64,000 nt of DNA, from assembly GCF_030373245.1 (NCBI RefSeq), contig NZ_JAUCZF010000001.1, positions 682,001 through 746,000 of the forward strand, in the 5' to 3' direction. Made by a program: the position numbers and the translations under genes. Origin of the DNA: Hydrogenophaga sp. Lineage in GTDB: Bacteria > Pseudomonadota > Gammaproteobacteria > Burkholderiales > Burkholderiaceae_C. Positions 53,967 through 62,967 of the stretch are shown here, in pieces. Position 1 is the stretch's first letter. Each line of letters starts with the position of its first letter. The notes under the pieces were generated by a model, which ran no database searches, was not told the DNA's origin, and saw nothing but the letters and a program-made list of their open reading frames with translations.

Positions 53967-54041
53967 TTACAGCCTCGCCTCTCGTCCGCCTGGGACTGAG
54001 AACCAAAAATAAAAGAAGCTGAAGGCGACTCGTGCTTGCAT
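53967..54041 (-). CDS. Aromatic-rich leader peptide of aroG
   Basis: A 24-codon reading frame from the ATG at 54041 to TAA at 53969-53967. Codons 7-14 read FSFFYFWF: five Phe, one Tyr and one Trp in eight positions, an improbable run by chance. It ends 24 bases before the terminator, 107 bases before aroG. The segment CCCAGGCGG at 53994-53986, inside codons 16-19, can pair fully with the terminator's first arm except for one bulged A, giving an antiterminator. Ribosomes stalled at aromatic codons would favour it. No clear Shine-Dalgarno site precedes the ATG, so the start is the weakest point. Confidence 0.8.
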   Translation of the reverse strand: MQARVAFSFFYFWFSVPGGREARL

Positions 54042-54088
54042 GACGCTGCAATGTAGCACAGCCGAATTGACGCCGGGCTGACGCGACA

Positions 54089-55456
54089 TCATCCTACCCA
54101 GCCCACCGTCTGAAAAAGCCAGCCCGCCAGCGCACTGGACAGGATCACTCGAACCACGCCCTGCTTGAACCCGATCAGCGCCACCGCAGCCAGGACCACC
54201 ATGCCCAGCGCGACCCAGTCCAGCCGACCAAGCCAGTCGCCCCGCACCGTTTCGCGCCAGAGCACATGGCTGAGGAAAAACATGGCAAGGCTCGCGATCA
54301 CGCCCACCACAGCCGCAGTGATGGCCATCATGGGTGCGGTGAAATGCAGCTTGCCATGCGTACTCTCCACCAGCGGACCACCGGCCAGGATGAACAGAAA
54401 CGAGGGCAGAAAGGTGAACCAGGTCACCACTGCGGCAGCCAGCGCGCCACCGAGGAACAAGGCACCCGGCCCGAGCACCTGCTGCCCCCATCCCCCCAGG
54501 AAACCGACAAAGGCCACGACCATGATCAGCGGTCCGGGCGTGGTTTCACCGAGTGCCAAGCCATCGATCATCTGCGGCCCGAGCAGCCATCCGTGCTCGA
54601 CCACAGCCCCCTGGTAGACATACGGAAGGACTGCGTAGGCGCCGCCAAACGTGAGCAATGCCGCCTTGGTGAAGAACCATCCCATCGCCGCCAGCGTGCC
54701 ACCCCAGCCCTGCCAGGCCACCAAAACACCCATCGGCAGCAGCCACAGAGCCGCGCCCGCTGTCAGCACGCGAGCCAGCCTGCCGCGGCTGAAGCGTGCG
54801 TGGTCAGGCACCGGCGTGAGGTCGTCAATCAAGGCCGGAAGAGGCTTGGTCCGGGCAATCCCGCTGGCATGTGCACTTCTTGGTGGCGAAAACTGTCGCG
54901 GTGCGAACCGTCCACCCAGCCAGCCCGCCGTCAGCGCCGCCAGGACGATGGCCGGAAACGGCAGGGAAAACAAGCCGATGGCGATGAAACTCCCCAGAGC
55001 GATCAGCCACAGCAACGGCGCCTGCGAAGGATGACGAAGCGTTTTTCCGCCCATGCGGTGCACAGCCTGAAGCACCAGCGCCGCCACTGCCGGCTTGATG
55101 CCATAGAACAGCCCCGCCACCCAGGGCACATGGCCAAAGGCGACGTAAATCCAGCTCAGGGTGATCAGGATCACCAGTGAGGGCAATACGAACAGCGCGC
55201 CTGCCACGACGCCACCCCAAGTGCGGTGCAGCAGCCAGCCGATGTAGGTGGCCAGCTGCTGCGCCTCAGGTCCCGGCAGCAGCATGCAGTAGTTCAGCGC
55301 ATGCAAAAAGCGCTGTTCGCTGATCCAGCGCTTCTCCACCACCAGTTCCTTGTGCATCACGGCGATCTGACCGGCTGGGCCGCCAAAACTGATGAAGCCC
55401 AACTTGAGCCAGAAACGCAGAGCTTCCCAGAAACCCACGCTGTGCTGCGCTGTCAT
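54089..55456 (-). CDS. chrA: Chromate transporter ChrA
   Basis: ChrA exports chromate across the inner membrane. It has 455 residues in the two-repeat form: motif FWLKLGFISFGGPAGQIAVM in the first half and TFGGAYAVLPYVYQGAVVE in the second mark the tandem CHR domains, with LLPGPEAQQLATYIGWLLH and GETTPGPLIMVVAFVGFLGG. About ten membrane helices are present. The start at 55456 is tied to the upstream gene by ATGA overlap; a longer upstream frame has no family content. Confidence 0.94.
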   Translation of the reverse strand: MTAQHSVGFWEALRFWLKLGFISFGGPAGQIAVMHKELVVEKRWISEQRFLHALNYCMLLPGPEAQQLATYIGWLLHRTWGGVVAGALFVLPSLVILITLSWIYVAFGHVPWVAGLFYGIKPAVAALVLQAVHRMGGKTLRHPSQAPLLWLIALGSFIAIGLFSLPFPAIVLAALTAGWLGGRFAPRQFSPPRSAHASGIARTKPLPALIDDLTPVPDHARFSRGRLARVLTAGAALWLLPMGVLVAWQGWGGTLAAMGWFFTKAALLTFGGAYAVLPYVYQGAVVEHGWLLGPQMIDGLALGETTPGPLIMVVAFVGFLGGWGQQVLGPGALFLGGALAAAVVTWFTFLPSFLFILAGGPLVESTHGKLHFTAPMMAITAAVVGVIASLAMFFLSHVLWRETVRGDWLGRLDWVALGMVVLAAVALIGFKQGVVRVILSSALAGWLFQTVGWVG

Positions 55457-56343
55457 TGCGGGCTCCAGTTGTGGGCTTCCAAGTTGCCGTCGACCTGGTC
55501 GAGGCACCAGGCGTACAGGGCGTCGTACACCGGCACCATGGCTTCCAGCATGGCGCGGTCGTCGGTCGCGTGGCGGCGCGCCATGCCCAAAGACACTGCC
55601 AGCAAACCTGCAGCCGGTGGGGCCAGGTCCAGCCGGTCGGTGTCGGCCCCGCGAACGATCGCGGCCAACAGATCCAGCGCTGGCAAGCTCAGGCCGAAGG
55701 CGCCGAGCAAGGCATCGAAGCTGCATCGCTCCCCTTCGTGCGCGATCGGCACCCCGGGAATGTCGAAGGCCACTGCCTGCCTCAACGCAGTCTGAGCCAG
55801 CACCTCGTCAGCAGGGACGTAGAAAAACGCCGCGTCCCGGTCAATGAAGCGGCGGATCAGCCAGGGGCAGGCGACGCGGTCGATCTTGGGGCCAGCCCGG
55901 GTAACCCATCGGGAACCGCCGATGCCGGTGACGCCAAGGTCTGGGCGCTTTCGAATCAGCGGTGCAGGCGCTGCGCTCAGAGCCTGTATCAGCGCGGAAC
56001 CGTCCACACCGGGCTCACCACCCTCGATCCCACCGAGCAAGTAGCGCGCAGCCCAGCCTGCGTTGCGCAACTGAACAGCGGCATTCTGGCTGAGCTCGTG
56101 TCCGTAAACGCAGTACACAACAGCGGACTGCGCAGGGCGATCTTTCAGCCAGTCGGCCAAGACTTGAGGCGCCACATGCATCGCTGAGGGCAGCAACGAG
56201 GGACTCAAGGCAAAGCGCTCGGGGTGGCGCACATCCAGAATCAGAGGGGTATCGGGTCGGCCCAGCAGCGCGGCAAAGGCGCTGGGGGTCAAACAGAGGT
56301 CGGCGGCTGCCGTGTTGGCGGTTTCCATGGTTGGCGTGTCCAC
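55453..56343 (-). CDS. Rhodanese-ChrB fusion, chromate resistance protein
   Basis: A 296-residue protein in two parts. Residues about 15-120 are rhodanese-like (LILDVRHPERF, VYCVYGHELSQ with a Cys at the active site). The remainder is a ChrB-domain (IDRVACPWLIRRFIDRDAAF, then FDALLGAFGL), seen in chromate sensing and resistance proteins. It is joined to chrA by ATGA overlap. A second start lies five codons in. It probably aids chromate resistance as a sensor or partner of ChrA. Confidence 0.88.
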   Translation of the reverse strand: MDTPTMETANTAAADLCLTPSAFAALLGRPDTPLILDVRHPERFALSPSLLPSAMHVAPQVLADWLKDRPAQSAVVYCVYGHELSQNAAVQLRNAGWAARYLLGGIEGGEPGVDGSALIQALSAAPAPLIRKRPDLGVTGIGGSRWVTRAGPKIDRVACPWLIRRFIDRDAAFFYVPADEVLAQTALRQAVAFDIPGVPIAHEGERCSFDALLGAFGLSLPALDLLAAIVRGADTDRLDLAPPAAGLLAVSLGMARRHATDDRAMLEAMVPVYDALYAWCLDQVDGNLEAHNWSPQ

Positions 56344-56460
56344 AAAAAGTGGTTGCCAGCACTTGGACGAAAACCGTCTATTCCCTAAAGAACTCGGGAG
56401 GCTGTTTTCCCGTCTGATCGATACTAACAGCCTCGCTCACACCAATTCCGACAAACCCCG

Positions 56461-57933
56461 TCAGGCGGTGCCACCCACCGTCAGGCCGTCGATGCGCAGG
56501 GTGGGTTGACCCACGCCCACCGGCACGCTCTGGCCTTCCTTGCCGCAGGTGCCCACGCCGCTGTCGAGCTTCATGTCATTGCCGATCATGCTCACGCGGG
56601 TGAGGGCATCCGGGCCGTTGCCCACCAGGGTCGCGCCTTTCACCGGATACTGGATCTGGCCGTTTTCCACCCAGTAGGCCTGGCTGGCGGAGAACACGAA
56701 TTTGCCGCTGGTGATGTCGACCTGACCGCCGCCGAAGTTGGTGGCATACAGGCCTTTCTTGATGCTGGCCACGATTTCGTCCGGGCTCTTGTCGCCGCCC
56801 AGCATGTAGGTGTTGGTCATGCGCGGCATGGGTACGTGGGCGTAGCTCTCGCGGCGGCCGTTGCCGGTGGGCTTCACGCCCATGAGGCGGGCATTCATCG
56901 AATCCTGAATGTAGCCCCGCAGGATGCCGTCTTCGATCAGCACGTTTTTCTGCGAGGGATGGCCTTCGTCATCCACGTTGAGTGAGCCGCGGCGGTCGGC
57001 AATGGTGCCGTCGTCCAGCACCGTGACGCCCTTGGCCGCCACCCGCTTGCCGATCTTGCCGGCGAACGCGCTGGAGCCTTTGCGGTTGAAGTCGCCTTCC
57101 AGGCCATGGCCCACGGCTTCGTGCAACAGAATGCCTGGCCAGCCCGAGCCCAGCACCACCACCATTTCGCCTGCTGGCGCGGGCCGCGCGTCGAGGTTGG
57201 TCAGCGCGTAGCCCACCGCTTCGTCCACATACGACTGCACCAAAGCTTCGTCGAAGTAATCCAGGCCAAACCGGCCACCTCCACCAGAAGACCCCATTTC
57301 GCGCCGGCCCTTCTGTTCGGCGATCACGGTGACCGAGAGGCGGATCAACGGGCGCACATCGGCCGCCAGAGTGCCGTCGGCCCGCGCCACCAGCACCACG
57401 TCGTATTCGCTGGCCAGCCCAGCCATGACCTGCACCACACGCGGGTCCTTGGCCTTGGCCAGTTTCTCCACCTTCTCCAGCAGAGCCACTTTGGCCGTGC
57501 TGTCCAGCGTGGCGATCGGGTCCACGCCGGGGTAAAGCGAACGCGTCTTGGCGACCTTCACCGCCGGTGCGCGCTTGACGCGCCGGTTCTGGCCCTGGCC
57601 GGAAATGGTGCGCACCGTGTGCGCGGCGTCGAGCAGCGAGGCCCAGGACAGGTCGTCCGAGTAGGCGAACGCCGTTTTTTCGCCGCTGACCGCGCGCACG
57701 CCAACGCCCTGGTCGATGCTGAAGCTGCCGGTCTTGACGATGCCCTCCTCCAGACTCCAGCCCTCGCTTCGGGTGTACTGGAAATACAAGTCGGCGTCGT
57801 CCACGCCGTGCGACATGATTTCGCCCAGCGCCCGCTGCAGGTGCGCAGGGCTCAGGCCATAAGGATCCAGCAGGAGTTCTTGGGCGCTGCTGAGGCGGGC
57901 GATGGTGGGTTCACGAGCAATCATGTGGTCCAT
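56461..57933 (-). CDS. tldD: Metalloprotease TldD
   Basis: TldD with TldE (PmbA) forms a zinc peptidase that processes peptides such as microcin precursors. It has 490 residues. The HEAVGHGLEGDFNRKGSS motif carries the HExxxH zinc site, and VGMGEMSEQ is not expected here; instead the C-terminal cysteine lies in GTCGKEGQSVPVGVGQP. No tldE/pmbA is in the window. MDHMIAREP or MIAREP may be the start. Confidence 0.94.
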   Translation of the reverse strand: MDHMIAREPTIARLSSAQELLLDPYGLSPAHLQRALGEIMSHGVDDADLYFQYTRSEGWSLEEGIVKTGSFSIDQGVGVRAVSGEKTAFAYSDDLSWASLLDAAHTVRTISGQGQNRRVKRAPAVKVAKTRSLYPGVDPIATLDSTAKVALLEKVEKLAKAKDPRVVQVMAGLASEYDVVLVARADGTLAADVRPLIRLSVTVIAEQKGRREMGSSGGGGRFGLDYFDEALVQSYVDEAVGYALTNLDARPAPAGEMVVVLGSGWPGILLHEAVGHGLEGDFNRKGSSAFAGKIGKRVAAKGVTVLDDGTIADRRGSLNVDDEGHPSQKNVLIEDGILRGYIQDSMNARLMGVKPTGNGRRESYAHVPMPRMTNTYMLGGDKSPDEIVASIKKGLYATNFGGGQVDITSGKFVFSASQAYWVENGQIQYPVKGATLVGNGPDALTRVSMIGNDMKLDSGVGTCGKEGQSVPVGVGQPTLRIDGLTVGGTA

Positions 57934-58005
57934 TGTAGGGAGGTGATGCCAGCCTTGAAGCCAGCATGGACACGGCGGGCAAGCGCCTGGCGGCCCGCTG
58001 CGTCT

Positions 58006-59139
58006 TCAATCCAGCGGCCAGGGCAGTTCGCGCTTCGGCTCACCTTCGAGCGCGGGAGTTTCCTCCATCGGCTTCACGGGCACTCCCCGCTGCTCGCCTG
58101 GCTGGCGCCACCAGGGCTGCAACGGGCGGGCATGTGCGGGATCGACCGCTTCACCCAGCCGCGGCATCAGGAGCTGCTCAGGGGCTGAAGCACGGGCCAG
58201 CAAGGTGTCGGCTGGCTCGTCCCAGGCGTGCATGGCGAGGCTGAAGGTGCCCCAATGCACCGGCATGAATGCGCCGCCACCGAGCAATGTGTGGGCCTTG
58301 AGGGCGTTGAGCGGGCCCAGGTGGATATCGCCCCAGGCAGGATGGAAGGCACCCACTTCGAGCATCACCAGATCAAACGGGCCGAGGCGGTCGCGGATGG
58401 CGATGTATTCGGTGGTGAGCCCGGTGTCGCCACTGAAAAACACGGCATGGCCCTCGCTGCGCATCACCAGGGACGACCAGAGCGTGGCGTTGCGGTCCTT
58501 GAGGCCGCGTCCGGAAAAATGTTGCGACGGCGCGGCCGTGATCGAGAGGCCAGTGCCAGGCACCCGGTGGGTCTCCCACCAGTCAAGCTCGGTGATGCGC
58601 TCGGGCGCCACGCCCCAGGCCTGCAGGTGCGCTCCCACCCCCAGCGAGGTGACAAACGGCACCGCGCTGTGGCGGGCGAGCGCGCGGATCGTCGGGTAAT
58701 CGAGATGATCGTAGTGGTCGTGCGAAATCACGACCACGTCCACCTCGGGCATCTGGCGAAGTCGAAGCGGCACCGGCTGGAAGCGTTTGGGGCCCAGCAG
58801 CGCAAAAGGGGACGCGCGTTTGCCCCAGACCGGGTCGGTGAGCACGCGGTAGCCGTCCATTTCCAGCAGCACCGTCGAATGGCCCAGCCAGGTCGCGCGC
58901 AGGCCGCTGTCTGGTGGGCGGCGCCAGACCGGTCGCGGGTCGACGGATGGAAGTGGCGCATCCGGCACGCGCCGCTCGCCACCCAGCAGGAAATCTTTCG
59001 CCGATGGCATGGCCACCGAAGCGTCGCGCAGTCCCGGCAGAATCGGATGCCGGTTGCGAAAACCGTCGCCTTGCCACAAGGGCGAAGCGCGCATGCGTTC
59101 CAGCCGTTCCCCGGCGGCGCGCTTGCCCAGTGACTGCAT
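58006..59139 (-). CDS. MBL-fold metallo-hydrolase (NAPE-PLD/UlaG-like)
   Basis: A 377-residue hydrolase with the metallo-beta-lactamase zinc motif ISHDHYDHLDYPTI and the further ligands in FFSGDTGL and the late FMPVHWGTFSLAMHAW. The N-terminal WLGHSTVLLEMDGYRVLTDPV is typical of the NAPE-PLD-like subgroup, which may act on phospholipids. The start MQSLGKRAAGERLERM at 59139 is preferred to a long upstream frame. Its cellular substrate is unknown. Confidence 0.9.
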   Translation of the reverse strand: MQSLGKRAAGERLERMRASPLWQGDGFRNRHPILPGLRDASVAMPSAKDFLLGGERRVPDAPLPSVDPRPVWRRPPDSGLRATWLGHSTVLLEMDGYRVLTDPVWGKRASPFALLGPKRFQPVPLRLRQMPEVDVVVISHDHYDHLDYPTIRALARHSAVPFVTSLGVGAHLQAWGVAPERITELDWWETHRVPGTGLSITAAPSQHFSGRGLKDRNATLWSSLVMRSEGHAVFFSGDTGLTTEYIAIRDRLGPFDLVMLEVGAFHPAWGDIHLGPLNALKAHTLLGGGAFMPVHWGTFSLAMHAWDEPADTLLARASAPEQLLMPRLGEAVDPAHARPLQPWWRQPGEQRGVPVKPMEETPALEGEPKRELPWPLD

Positions 59140-59527
59140 GGTGGATTGGCCCGTATCAAAAACAAAAACCGAGGGTAGCAGCCTGCCGCAGCCCCTTGGT
59201 TCTGTCCCTTCAATGCTTGCATGAAATGAAAGGGATCGATTCGTGTCAAGCACCAGGCGCAAACCACAGCAATGGAAGGTGCTGTAGCGCGGATTTGCCG
59301 CACGGCGACTGAGGTGAAGACGCGGTTTCATCGGTCCGCGATCTGCGGGGCAGAACACCTGGGCTTATTCGACCCATTTTCTGGGATGCCCTGCGAATCA
59401 ACCAATCTACGCACGAGGTGCCAGAGGCGACCGATGTGACAGCCACGGCATCGCTAGTCTGGGCAAAGCTGCCGCGGGTCATGGCCTTGTTTCGGCCACC
59501 AGCCAAAGGGGCAATGCGCTAAACGCT
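59140..59527. other. Gene-free stretch between MBL hydrolase and AraC gene
   Basis: These 388 bases carry no frame with family features. I see no tRNA, strong hairpin or clear repeat. A promoter for the leftward MBL gene probably lies within its first 100 bases, but no convincing element stands out. Confidence 0.5.
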
Positions 59528-60559
59528 CTATCGCGCCGACTGGCGAAACGCCCGCGGCGTGGTGCCGCACCAGCGGCGAAAGCTGCGGCTGAAGTTGCTC
59601 GGGTCGGCAAAGCCCAGGCGGGCGGCGATTCTCTCCACCGGCTGCTCGGTCTGGGCCAGCAGCCAGCAAGCGAGGTCGGCCCGGGTCTGGTCGAGAAGGG
59701 TCTGGTAGCGCGTGCCCTCGTCGCGCAGGTGCCGGATCAGGCTGCGCGCCGACAAGCCTTCGATCGCAGCCATCTGCTGCACGTTCGGAAAATCCGAATC
59801 GCAGGCCAGCAGGTGCAGACGAAGGCGCTGGGTCAGCCCACCATCGGGGCCGCGGGCCAGGTGCTCGTCGCAACTGCGCAGCGCCTCGCGGTGCGCCTGC
59901 GCGTCCGGCGCCAACGTGGGCGCCTGCAGCAAGGTCGCAGCGAATTCCATGCGCCAGCCGGTTGCACTCCAATGCACTTCGGGCGCCGCAGCCAGCAGGG
60001 CGTCTGCCTCCGGCCCGCGCGGCAGTGGCCAGTGCAGCGCAATCAGCGGCCCCGAATCTTGACCGGTCACCGACTGCAGCAAACGCAGCAGCGCGCCTGT
60101 GATGTGGCCCAGCACGTAGGCCCGCAGCGATGGATCGTCCAGCCGCTCATCCAGACGCAGGACTGCTGTTTCGGTTCCGATCTCAAGGGCGAACGCAGCC
60201 AGTTGCAGGCGCAGGCCGCTGTAGCGCGGCAGCAGGGCCAGGGCCCCACCCAGGCGAGGCGCCGAAAGGGCCGCAAAGCCCAGCGCGCCGTGGCTGGCCA
60301 GCTCGGTCGACAGGCCCACCGCCAGGCCCAGCGCAGGGTCCTGACTGAGCTCTAGGGCGCGCGATACCAGCCGCTGCAACTGCGCCAGGCTCAGGAATGC
60401 CTGCCCGGTGTGCAAAGCGTTCCAATCCATACCTGTGCCTTGCATCTGGACCTCGGGCGACCAGCCGCGCCGCCGCATTTCGGCGCACAGCAGGCGGGCG
60501 TACACGGGGTGCACAATTGGTCGAAGCCACTCGGCGGGTGAGGCCGCTCGCGGTGACAT
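59528..60559 (-). CDS. AraC-family regulator
   Basis: A 343-residue regulator counted from MSPRAASPAEWLRP at 60559; a GTG at 60577 would add six residues. Residues about 20-210 form an Arabinose_bd-type sensor domain (ALGLAVGLSTELASHGALGF). The C-terminal double helix-turn-helix includes QQMAAIEGLSARSLIRHLRD and ERIAARLGFADPSNFSRSFR. It diverges from the alkB gene, with 83 bp between starts, which fits local control of alkane oxidation. Confidence 0.88.
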   Translation of the reverse strand: MSPRAASPAEWLRPIVHPVYARLLCAEMRRRGWSPEVQMQGTGMDWNALHTGQAFLSLAQLQRLVSRALELSQDPALGLAVGLSTELASHGALGFAALSAPRLGGALALLPRYSGLRLQLAAFALEIGTETAVLRLDERLDDPSLRAYVLGHITGALLRLLQSVTGQDSGPLIALHWPLPRGPEADALLAAAPEVHWSATGWRMEFAATLLQAPTLAPDAQAHREALRSCDEHLARGPDGGLTQRLRLHLLACDSDFPNVQQMAAIEGLSARSLIRHLRDEGTRYQTLLDQTRADLACWLLAQTEQPVERIAARLGFADPSNFSRSFRRWCGTTPRAFRQSAR

Positions 60560-60642
60560 GAAAGCGGGACTTGGCACTATTTGACGATTTTATGGCGCTT
60601 GCCGCGCTGGGCAATGGCGGCCACGATGCGCAGAATGTACGC

Positions 60643-61818
60643 ATGCCCCTGCCCCTCCAGTCCATGACCACACAGCCCAAGTTTCGCGATCGCAAGCGCT
60701 GGAGCTGGCTGCTGTCGGTGGTCGGGCCAGGGGTCGCGGCCACTGGCACGTTGGCCCACACCCTGGGCGCTACCAGCCTCTGGTGGTTCGCGCTGCCGCT
60801 GGTGCTGTTTTATGGCGTCATCCCGCTGGCCGACTGGTTGATCGGTGAAGACCTGACCAACCCGCCCGAGGCAGAGGTGCCTGCCCTGGAGGCCACTGGC
60901 TACTACCGGTGGATTCTTTACGCGACGGTGCCGGTGCTCTGGGGTACGGTGTTGTTCAACCTGGTGTTCCTCGCGACCCACACCTTGCCGCCGGCCGTCT
61001 GGCTGGCCACGGTCGTGGTCACCGGATCCGTGCTGGGCTTCGGCCTGAATCTCAGCCACGAACTCGGGCACAAGCAAGACTGGCTGGGTCGCAAACTCGC
61101 CCTGTTCAACAGCGCGCTGGGGGGTTACGGCCACTTCTCCATCGAACACAACCGCGGCCACCACCGCCACGTATCGACTCCGGAAGACCCGGCCTCGGCG
61201 CGGCTGGGCGAGAGCATCTACCGCTTCATGTTGCGCGAGATGCCGGGCGCCTTCTTGCGCGCCTGGTCGTTGGAAGCCAACCGCTTGTTCCGCCGCGGCC
61301 AGAGCGCCTGGCACCCGGACAACGAAATCCTGCAGGCCGGTCTGGTCACCCTGATCCTGTACGGCGGCCTGATCGCGATGTACGGGTTTCCCATGGCTGC
61401 GGCTCTGCCGCTGGTCGCGTTCTGGGGAGCTTTCCAGCTGACCTCGGCCAACTACATTGAACACTACGGCCTGCAGCGCCGGCGCGAGGCCGATGGGCGC
61501 TACGAACGCTGCGCTCCGCACCACTCCTGGAACAGCAACCACCTGGTTTCCAATCTGGTGGTGTTCCAGCTGCAACGCCATTCGGACCACCATGCCCACC
61601 CCAGACGCGGCTACCAGAGCCTGCGCGATTTCCCCGACCTGCCGCGCCTGCCATCGGGCTACTTCGGTATGTTTCTGCTCGCCTATCTGCCACCACTGTG
61701 GTTCCGCGTGATGGATCCGCGCGTGGCTCAGGCAGTGCACGCCGACCCCGAACGCATCAACTTCCAGCCAGGGCAGCGCGACGCGCTGATGCAACGTCTG
61801 GGTCTCGCCAGCACCTGA
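60643..61818 (+). CDS. alkB: Alkane 1-monooxygenase AlkB
   Basis: AlkB is a membrane diiron enzyme that hydroxylates alkanes at the terminal carbon. The product has 391 residues from MPLPLQSMTTQPKFR; a second start at 60664 is possible. Histidine boxes are clear: NLSHELGHKQD, IEHNRGHHRHVSTPEDP, LQRHSDHHAHP, and the AlkB-specific NYIEHYGLQR. Six membrane helices surround them. No rubredoxin or rubredoxin reductase gene is nearby. It is divergent from the AraC-type regulator. Confidence 0.93.
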   Translation: MPLPLQSMTTQPKFRDRKRWSWLLSVVGPGVAATGTLAHTLGATSLWWFALPLVLFYGVIPLADWLIGEDLTNPPEAEVPALEATGYYRWILYATVPVLWGTVLFNLVFLATHTLPPAVWLATVVVTGSVLGFGLNLSHELGHKQDWLGRKLALFNSALGGYGHFSIEHNRGHHRHVSTPEDPASARLGESIYRFMLREMPGAFLRAWSLEANRLFRRGQSAWHPDNEILQAGLVTLILYGGLIAMYGFPMAAALPLVAFWGAFQLTSANYIEHYGLQRRREADGRYERCAPHHSWNSNHLVSNLVVFQLQRHSDHHAHPRRGYQSLRDFPDLPRLPSGYFGMFLLAYLPPLWFRVMDPRVAQAVHADPERINFQPGQRDALMQRLGLAST

Positions 61819-61989
61819 AGGCTGGCCGTCGGCGCACAGCTGCGCCTTGATCATGGACATTCGGGGTGGTGATCCGCCAGGCCATGAGTTCTGTTTTTAC
61901 AGATAAATTGTCTGGATATATCTGCTTTTTCAGGAATATGGTTTCCGCTACCCTCCACTCCAACTTAACTTTCCCTGACGGAGACTCTG

Positions 61990-62886
61990 ATGAAAAAGTG
62001 GCTATCCCTGCTGGCCGTGGTCATGACCCTGGGTCTGGGCACCGTTCACCTCGAGGCCGAGGCCAAGCGCATGGGCGGCGGCAAGTCCTTTGGCATGCAA
62101 CGCCAGGCCACGCCTCCGGCCAAGGCTCCTGCACAACCGGCGGCGGCGGCTCCCGCTGCAGGCGCAGCAGGTGCCGCCGCAACCACCGGTCGCAGCTGGA
62201 TGGGCCCGGTGGCCGGTCTGGCCGCAGGCCTCGGCATCGCAGCCCTGGCGTCTCATCTGGGCTTTGGCGAAGAGCTGGCCAACATGCTGATGATCGGTCT
62301 GCTGGTTGTGGCTGCGATCGCGGTGTTTGGCTTCATCATGCGCAAGCGCGCCGCCCAGCAGGGTGGCAACGGTGGCCTGGCCTACGCCGGAGCGGGTGCC
62401 CATCGCACCAGCCCTCAGAACGCTTTCCGCGCACCGGTGAGCCCAACCGGCGGCTCGGCAGGCTCGATGATCGGCAGCGCCATCGGCGGGTCAACCGCTG
62501 AGGCGAGCAGCCTGCCAGCGGGCTTCGACGTTGCCGGTTTCGAGCGCAACGCCAAGGTGAACTTCATCCGCCTGCAAGCCGCCAACGATGCGGGCAATCT
62601 GGACGACATCCGTTCCTTCACCACCCCAGAGATGTTTGCCGAACTCAGCATGGACCTGGCCGAACGCGGCGCCGCCGAACAGCACACCGACGTGGTGCGC
62701 ATCGATGCCACCGTGATCGACGTGGAAGAAGGCGCAGAACGTTACGTCGTGAGCGTGCGCTTCACCGGCGAAACGCGGGAAAATGGCGCTGCGCTGACGG
62801 AAAACTTCGACGAAATCTGGCACCTCACCAAGCCGCGCCAAGGCGCGGGCGGCTGGCTGCTGGCTGGCATCCAGCAAAGCGCCTGA
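61990..62886 (+). CDS. Tim44-domain protein
   Basis: A 298-residue protein with signal-like N-terminus MKKWLSLLAVVMTLGLGTVHL, an Ala/Pro-rich and Gly-rich stretch (about 25-60 and 115-165), a membrane segment (MLMIGLLVVAAIAVFGFIMR) and a C-terminal Tim44-like domain (about 175-295; FERNAKVNFIRLQAANDAGN, then LDDIRSFTTPEMFAELS). Bacterial proteins of this layout (TimA-like) are membrane-linked. Their exact role in this group is not settled. Confidence 0.88.
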   Translation: MKKWLSLLAVVMTLGLGTVHLEAEAKRMGGGKSFGMQRQATPPAKAPAQPAAAAPAAGAAGAAATTGRSWMGPVAGLAAGLGIAALASHLGFGEELANMLMIGLLVVAAIAVFGFIMRKRAAQQGGNGGLAYAGAGAHRTSPQNAFRAPVSPTGGSAGSMIGSAIGGSTAEASSLPAGFDVAGFERNAKVNFIRLQAANDAGNLDDIRSFTTPEMFAELSMDLAERGAAEQHTDVVRIDATVIDVEEGAERYVVSVRFTGETRENGAALTENFDEIWHLTKPRQGAGGWLLAGIQQSA

Positions 62887-62917
62887 CGGCAAACACTTTC
62901 CCGACAGTCCTCCTCTT

Positions 62918-62949
62918 GGCTCCGGTACGCAAGTGCCGGGGCCTTTTTT
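62918..62949 (+). terminator. Terminator after the Tim44-domain gene
   Basis: GGCTCCGG and CCGGGGCC pair over eight positions, one G-T wobble, around a ten-base loop, followed by six T. The convergent DUF3047 gene stops at 62968. Confidence 0.85.
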
Positions 62950-62967
62950 GCGCCAGCCCGGCGCTCC

